Shown one piece after another: positions 6,287-9,316 of a stretch of 9,316 nt of DNA. Where the stretch lies: contig DPJQ01000111.1 in assembly GCA_003542935.1 (NCBI GenBank), positions 16,393 to 25,708 on the forward strand, in the 5' to 3' direction. The notes under the pieces are model-generated. The model saw only the letters and a program-made list of their open reading frames with translations. It searched no databases and was not told where the DNA came from. This stretch comes from Lachnospiraceae bacterium. GTDB lineage: Bacteria; Bacillota; Clostridia; Lachnospirales; Lachnospiraceae. A program made the position numbers and the translations under genes. Position 1 is the first letter of the stretch; every line of letters starts with the position of its first letter.

Positions 6287-7720
6287 TTACAGATTGGAAA
6301 ATACCTCATAGGCTTTTTCCAGCATCGGATCTGTGTAACGGGTCAGATCTTTGTAGATGCCGTTTATGATTTTCCTGTATTTCTCATGATTATCTCTGTT
6401 GGGGGCAAATACATCCCTCTGCCGTACCATTTTGGCCGCGGCCGCCTCGAAGGTGGGGTAGATGCCCTCGGCCACCGCCGCGCATATGGCCGCGCCCACT
6501 GCCGCCGCACCGTTTACTTCGTTGCGGGCTGAGGGGATACCGAATACATCGGCGAAGATCTGCATGAACAGGTTGCTGTTGGAGCCCCCGCCGGAGACGG
6601 TGATCTGTTCAAGGCGGATGTCCAGCTCTTCGCAGAGGGCGTCCATCTGGATTTTCATGGTCATGGCCAGGGCTTCCATGATGGCCCGGTACATATGTCC
6701 GGCACCGTGGCGGTTGTCAAAACCGATAAACATGCCTTTTTTGAACTGCCGGTCCGCAGGGGCCAGCCACTCGGGCACGACCATCAGGCCTTCGCTGCCG
6801 GCCGGGACCTTCTCGGCCAGCCCGGCCAGATAGTCTTCCGGGGAAATCCCCCGCTCTTTTGCCTTGTTTAATGCCTCCTCACCCAGCAGGTCGCGGAACC
6901 AGCTGATATGTCCCATGCCCTTGCGTATACCGGTGCTCTCGTATATGTATTTGTGGGGCATGGAGGCAAAATTTACCCAGTAGTTTACCGTATCCTTCGG
7001 GTTCCGGTCGCCGTGAACCATGCCGCAGACGTAGGTACCCAGGGAGATCAGGCCGCTGCCCTCCGACAGGGCGCCGGTGCCCAGGGCTTCCACGGCCTTG
7101 TCGTTGCCGGTGGCTACTACCGGCAGTCCCTCGGGCAGCCCCAGAAGGGCCGCTGCTTCGGCGGTCAGACGGCCGACCACCTCGCCGGGCATTTTCAGGT
7201 CACAGAGCATTTCTCTGGGGATATTGTAATATTTGAAAGTTTCCGGATCTTCAAACCACTGCCAGGCGTCCGTGTCGATGGGCCACATACCCTGGTAGCT
7301 GGCCGCGCTGTCGTTGAACTGCCCGGTGAGCCGTGCGGTGAGGTAGCCGTTGGTGGATGCCACGTAGCGCACTGCAGGGTTGTCATGTACATAGGGCCGG
7401 GACACACGGATGTCCATCCAGCTCAGGGCCGGCTGGGCCAGGGTGCCGTCCTCTTTCATCAGTACCCGGTCGAAGCGGATGCTGCAAAGGCCCATGGCGA
7501 CAATATCCGCCGGATCTCCCTCGAAACGGTCCATCAGCTTTTTGCAGGCGATGACCAGGGAATCCCAGAGATCGTCTCCGGGATGCTCCACCAGTCCCGG
7601 GCCCGGCAGGTCGTAGGGTTTCAAGGGCTCTGAAGCCGAGGCGATGATGCGTCCCTCCGGGTCAAAGATCGTTGCCTTCGTGCTCTGTGAGCCGCCGTCT
7701 ATGGATAATATATATTTCAT
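6287..7720 (-). CDS. ygcE: FGGY-family carbohydrate kinase, YgcE-like
   Basis: A 477-residue cytoplasmic ATP-dependent kinase of the FGGY family, of normal length. The N-terminal phosphate motif is IDGGSQSTK (7-15). Sugar-site residues include SWMDIRVSRPY (100-110). The likely catalytic base is Asp207 in ATGNDKAVEALG (203-214). The second phosphate motif is ISLGTY (225-230), and the adenosine site is GGGSNSNLFMQIFADVFG (377-394). The overall pattern, including DDLWDSL, NGYLTARLTG and KDLTRYTD near the end, closely matches E. coli YgcE as I recall it; YgcE's substrate is not established to my knowledge. It should phosphorylate a polyol, ketose or similar hydroxyl compound. The ATG at 7720 was chosen because GGGGGA precedes it and the DGG motif starts 7 residues later; an in-frame ATG at 7735 adds five residues. 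It lies 25 nt after the YgcU-like gene, so the two are probably co-transcribed. Confidence 0.93.
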   Translation of the reverse strand: MKYILSIDGGSQSTKATIFDPEGRIIASASEPLKPYDLPGPGLVEHPGDDLWDSLVIACKKLMDRFEGDPADIVAMGLCSIRFDRVLMKEDGTLAQPALSWMDIRVSRPYVHDNPAVRYVASTNGYLTARLTGQFNDSAASYQGMWPIDTDAWQWFEDPETFKYYNIPREMLCDLKMPGEVVGRLTAEAAALLGLPEGLPVVATGNDKAVEALGTGALSEGSGLISLGTYVCGMVHGDRNPKDTVNYWVNFASMPHKYIYESTGIRKGMGHISWFRDLLGEEALNKAKERGISPEDYLAGLAEKVPAGSEGLMVVPEWLAPADRQFKKGMFIGFDNRHGAGHMYRAIMEALAMTMKIQMDALCEELDIRLEQITVSGGGSNSNLFMQIFADVFGIPSARNEVNGAAAVGAAICAAVAEGIYPTFEAAAAKMVRQRDVFAPNRDNHEKYRKIINGIYKDLTRYTDPMLEKAYEVFSNL

Positions 7721-7745
7721 TTGCTGTTCCCCCATTGTAAACCCG

Positions 7746-9185
7746 TCAGTCTTCCATCGGATAGATCGTTCCCGCGTTCATGATGCCGTTGGGATCGAAA
7801 GTATCCTTGAGGGCTTTCAGGACCGGATAGGAGCTGCCGTACTCTTCTTTAACCCAGGGAACTCTGTGCTTGCCCACGCCGTGGTGGTGAACCATGGAGC
7901 CGCCCCGTTTCAGGGTTTCCTCCACGATGATCTTGTTGATCGGGTCATGGTATTTGTGGATCTCGTCCTCAGGCTTGCAGTCCACCACGTTGTAATAGTA
8001 CATGAAGTAGAGGTTGGTACCGGTCATGTAGCTGTGGGAGGAGTGGCCGCCCACCATGGTGATATCCGGGATCTCGGCTTTGATGCGGCGGATCACGTTC
8101 TCGTAGACATCATGGATATCGCTCCAGCAGGCGCTGATCTCCGTGGTGAAGCCCACGTTCTCCGTCTCGCGGATCTCCTTGTATTCTTTTTCCACCTTGG
8201 ATGTATCCCAGTTCAGCCCGGCGTACCAGGTCTCGATGTAGCGGCTGTCTACTCTCTTATAAGTATCATATTCGGCGACGATCCGCTCGATGCCCCGGCC
8301 GGTGGCTTCGCTGATCTCGGCGGGGCCCTCAGTCATGAAGATCAGCACCGGTTTCCCCTCGCAGAAGTGGGAGAAATAGTACTCCCCGTCCTCAAAATCA
8401 TAGAGCCGTGCGAAGGAGGGCTTATAGCCTTCCACCATGACGCGGCGGAGGATCTCGAAACCGGACTTCATATCGTTTAGGAGCCAGCTGTAGAACTGGT
8501 TGTTCTCGGGCATGTATTTGAAAATCTTTACGGTCACTTCGGTGATATAGCACAGGGCGCCCTCACTTCCCATGGGGATGTGGCGGATGTCCGGACCCGC
8601 GGCCCGCCGGGGCACGTTTTTGATCCGGGCGATATGGCCGCTTGGCAGGACAAATTCCAGGCCCACCAGCATATCTTCTATACCGCCGTACAGGGTGGAG
8701 AACTGTCCGATGCTCCGGGTGGCTACCAGGCCGCCCATCTGTGCCAGAGGCTTGGACTGGGGCGAGTGTCCCGTGGTGTAACCCATAGCGCGAAGTTTCT
8801 GCTCCAGGTATTCCAGGCATACGCCGCACTGGGCCGTGACCATCATATTGGTGGTATCGACCTTGATGATCTCGTTCATCCCGGAACCGTCGATGATGAC
8901 GGCGTTTTCCACCGCATTTTCAAGGCCGCCCTCGATGGAGGAGCCGCCGGTCCTCGGGATTACGTTGATCTTGTTTTCATTACAGAAAGCCAGAAGTTTC
9001 GATACCTCCTCGGTGCTCTTCACTCTGACCAGGGCCGCCGGCAACGGGCGGGTATACACGCCGAAAACGGTCTGATATTTCAGAAAACGATCGGCGCTGT
9101 TTTCACGCATGACGGCCTCGTCGCTGACAATCCGTTCAGCGGGAAGCATTTCGTTCAGTTTTTCGAGAATCTCTGTTTTATTCAT
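7746..9185 (-). CDS. ygcU: FAD-linked oxidase of the alkylglycerone-phosphate-synthase type, YgcU-like
   Basis: A 479-residue soluble flavoenzyme. The PCMH-type FAD domain (about 35-225) shows PRTGGSSIEGGL (77-88), the run TGHSPQSKPLAQMGG (138-152), VATRSIGQFSTLYG (154-167), PDIRHIPMGSEGALCYITE (198-216) and other FAD contacts. The C-terminal domain holds GGHSSHSYMTGT (379-390) and HHHGVGKHR (433-441), the His-rich active-site motif of alkyl-DHAP synthase. It ends in FDPNGIMNAGTIYP (463-476). Long stretches match E. coli YgcU almost residue for residue as I recall it (484 residues there). The alkyl-DHAP synthase fold does not prove ether-lipid synthesis; with a kinase, carrier and Etf genes alongside, substrate oxidation with electron transfer to Etf is more likely. 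The ATG at 9185 follows GGGGGAAATC; an upstream in-frame ATG at 9197 adds four residues. It lies 23 nt after the upstream partial gene. Confidence 0.94.
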   Translation of the reverse strand: MNKTEILEKLNEMLPAERIVSDEAVMRENSADRFLKYQTVFGVYTRPLPAALVRVKSTEEVSKLLAFCNENKINVIPRTGGSSIEGGLENAVENAVIIDGSGMNEIIKVDTTNMMVTAQCGVCLEYLEQKLRAMGYTTGHSPQSKPLAQMGGLVATRSIGQFSTLYGGIEDMLVGLEFVLPSGHIARIKNVPRRAAGPDIRHIPMGSEGALCYITEVTVKIFKYMPENNQFYSWLLNDMKSGFEILRRVMVEGYKPSFARLYDFEDGEYYFSHFCEGKPVLIFMTEGPAEISEATGRGIERIVAEYDTYKRVDSRYIETWYAGLNWDTSKVEKEYKEIRETENVGFTTEISACWSDIHDVYENVIRRIKAEIPDITMVGGHSSHSYMTGTNLYFMYYYNVVDCKPEDEIHKYHDPINKIIVEETLKRGGSMVHHHGVGKHRVPWVKEEYGSSYPVLKALKDTFDPNGIMNAGTIYPMED

Positions 9186-9208
9186 GATTTCCCCCATTTC
9201 ACTTTATA

Positions 9209-9316
9209 TTATTTGGGCTTACCGTATACAGCTGGCTGCCCCAGCTCCATATTCTGATAAGGGCATTCAAGGGGCGCCTTTAGCGGAGACGAAATCCACT
9301 GCTTACGGAGACTTAG
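9209..9316 (-). CDS. C-terminal 35 codons of an unidentified upstream gene (5' part beyond window)
   Basis: From the right edge one minus-strand frame stays open for 35 codons and ends in TAA at 9211-9209; the other two frames contain stops within this stretch. The tail is ECPYQNMELGQPAVYGKPK. The 23-nt gap to the next start matches the spacing between the following two genes, as expected of an operon member. I do not recognise the family. No promoter or terminator is visible in the gap, which suggests the operon starts further right. Confidence 0.55.
   Translation of the reverse strand, partial: LSLRKQWISSPLKAPLECPYQNMELGQPAVYGKPK

Noticed and set aside
7644..8480. Plus-strand open frame of 278 codons opposite the YgcU-like gene
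   Set aside because: The opposite strand carries a strongly recognisable protein; this frame has only shadow composition.
7746..9185. Ether-lipid (plasmalogen) synthesis gene
   Set aside because: The fold and HHH motif match alkyl-DHAP synthase, but the closest remembered match is YgcU, and the kinase/carrier/Etf context suggests catabolism.
1..9316. Carnitine or gamma-butyrobetaine degradation cluster (BCCT plus Etf)
   Set aside because: No acyl-CoA dehydrogenase, CoA-transferase or CoA ligase is present; the kinase and FAD-linked oxidases point elsewhere.
1..9316. CRISPR array, tRNA or rRNA gene, insertion sequence, prophage or toxin-antitoxin genes
   Set aside because: No direct repeat array, RNA gene signature, transposase or terminal repeats seen; tightly packed metabolic genes fill the window.

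Overview
The window is GC-rich bacterial DNA with every supported gene on the minus strand, so transcription runs from high to low coordinates. It looks like one catabolic operon, or two joined ones, cut at both ends. Confurcating-type electron transfer flavoproteins (Etf), strong AGGAGG-like ribosome sites, ATGA gene overlaps and a GlcD/Etf architecture known from anaerobes suggest an anaerobic member of the Bacillota (Clostridia, possibly Lachnospiraceae). This is inference; no rRNA or other marker gene is present.

Layout in transcription order. (1) 9316-9209: last 35 codons of an unidentified gene. (2) 9185-7746: FAD-linked oxidase of the alkylglycerone-phosphate-synthase type, very close to E. 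coli YgcU. (3) 7720-6287: FGGY carbohydrate kinase, close to E. coli YgcE. (4) 6260-5652: small two-helix membrane protein with a YcxB-like C-terminal domain. (5) 5576-3930: BCCT-family transporter, followed by a terminator-like hairpin at 3888-3921. (6) 3864-3049: divergent EtfB. (7) 3052-2102: divergent EtfA. (8) 2105-678: GlcD/D-lactate-dehydrogenase-like FAD oxidase. Genes 6, 7 and 8 overlap by ATGA junctions. (9) 621 to the left edge: a second, canonical confurcating-type EtfB, cut after 207 codons; its EtfA partner probably lies beyond the edge. There is no gene-free stretch longer than 300 bases.

How the genes may work together (inference). A small, probably zwitterionic or polyol-like compound enters through the BCCT carrier. 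It is phosphorylated by the YgcE-like kinase and oxidised by the YgcU-like flavoenzyme, with electrons handed to Etf. The set resembles the E. coli ygc locus (YgcU, YgcE and the Etf-like YgcQ/YgcR), whose substrate is, to my knowledge, not established. Here a BCCT carrier replaces the MFS carrier.

The most unusual part is the block 3864-678. It has the etfB-etfA-FAD-oxidase order of the electron-confurcating lactate dehydrogenase (lctBCD of Acetobacterium woodii). However, all three proteins have lost hallmark residues: the FAD-contacting residues of EtfA, the nucleotide loop of EtfB, and two metal-ligand histidines of the oxidase. A canonical EtfB follows immediately. This suggests a repurposed, possibly structural or novel-chemistry Etf/oxidase module next to a normal one.
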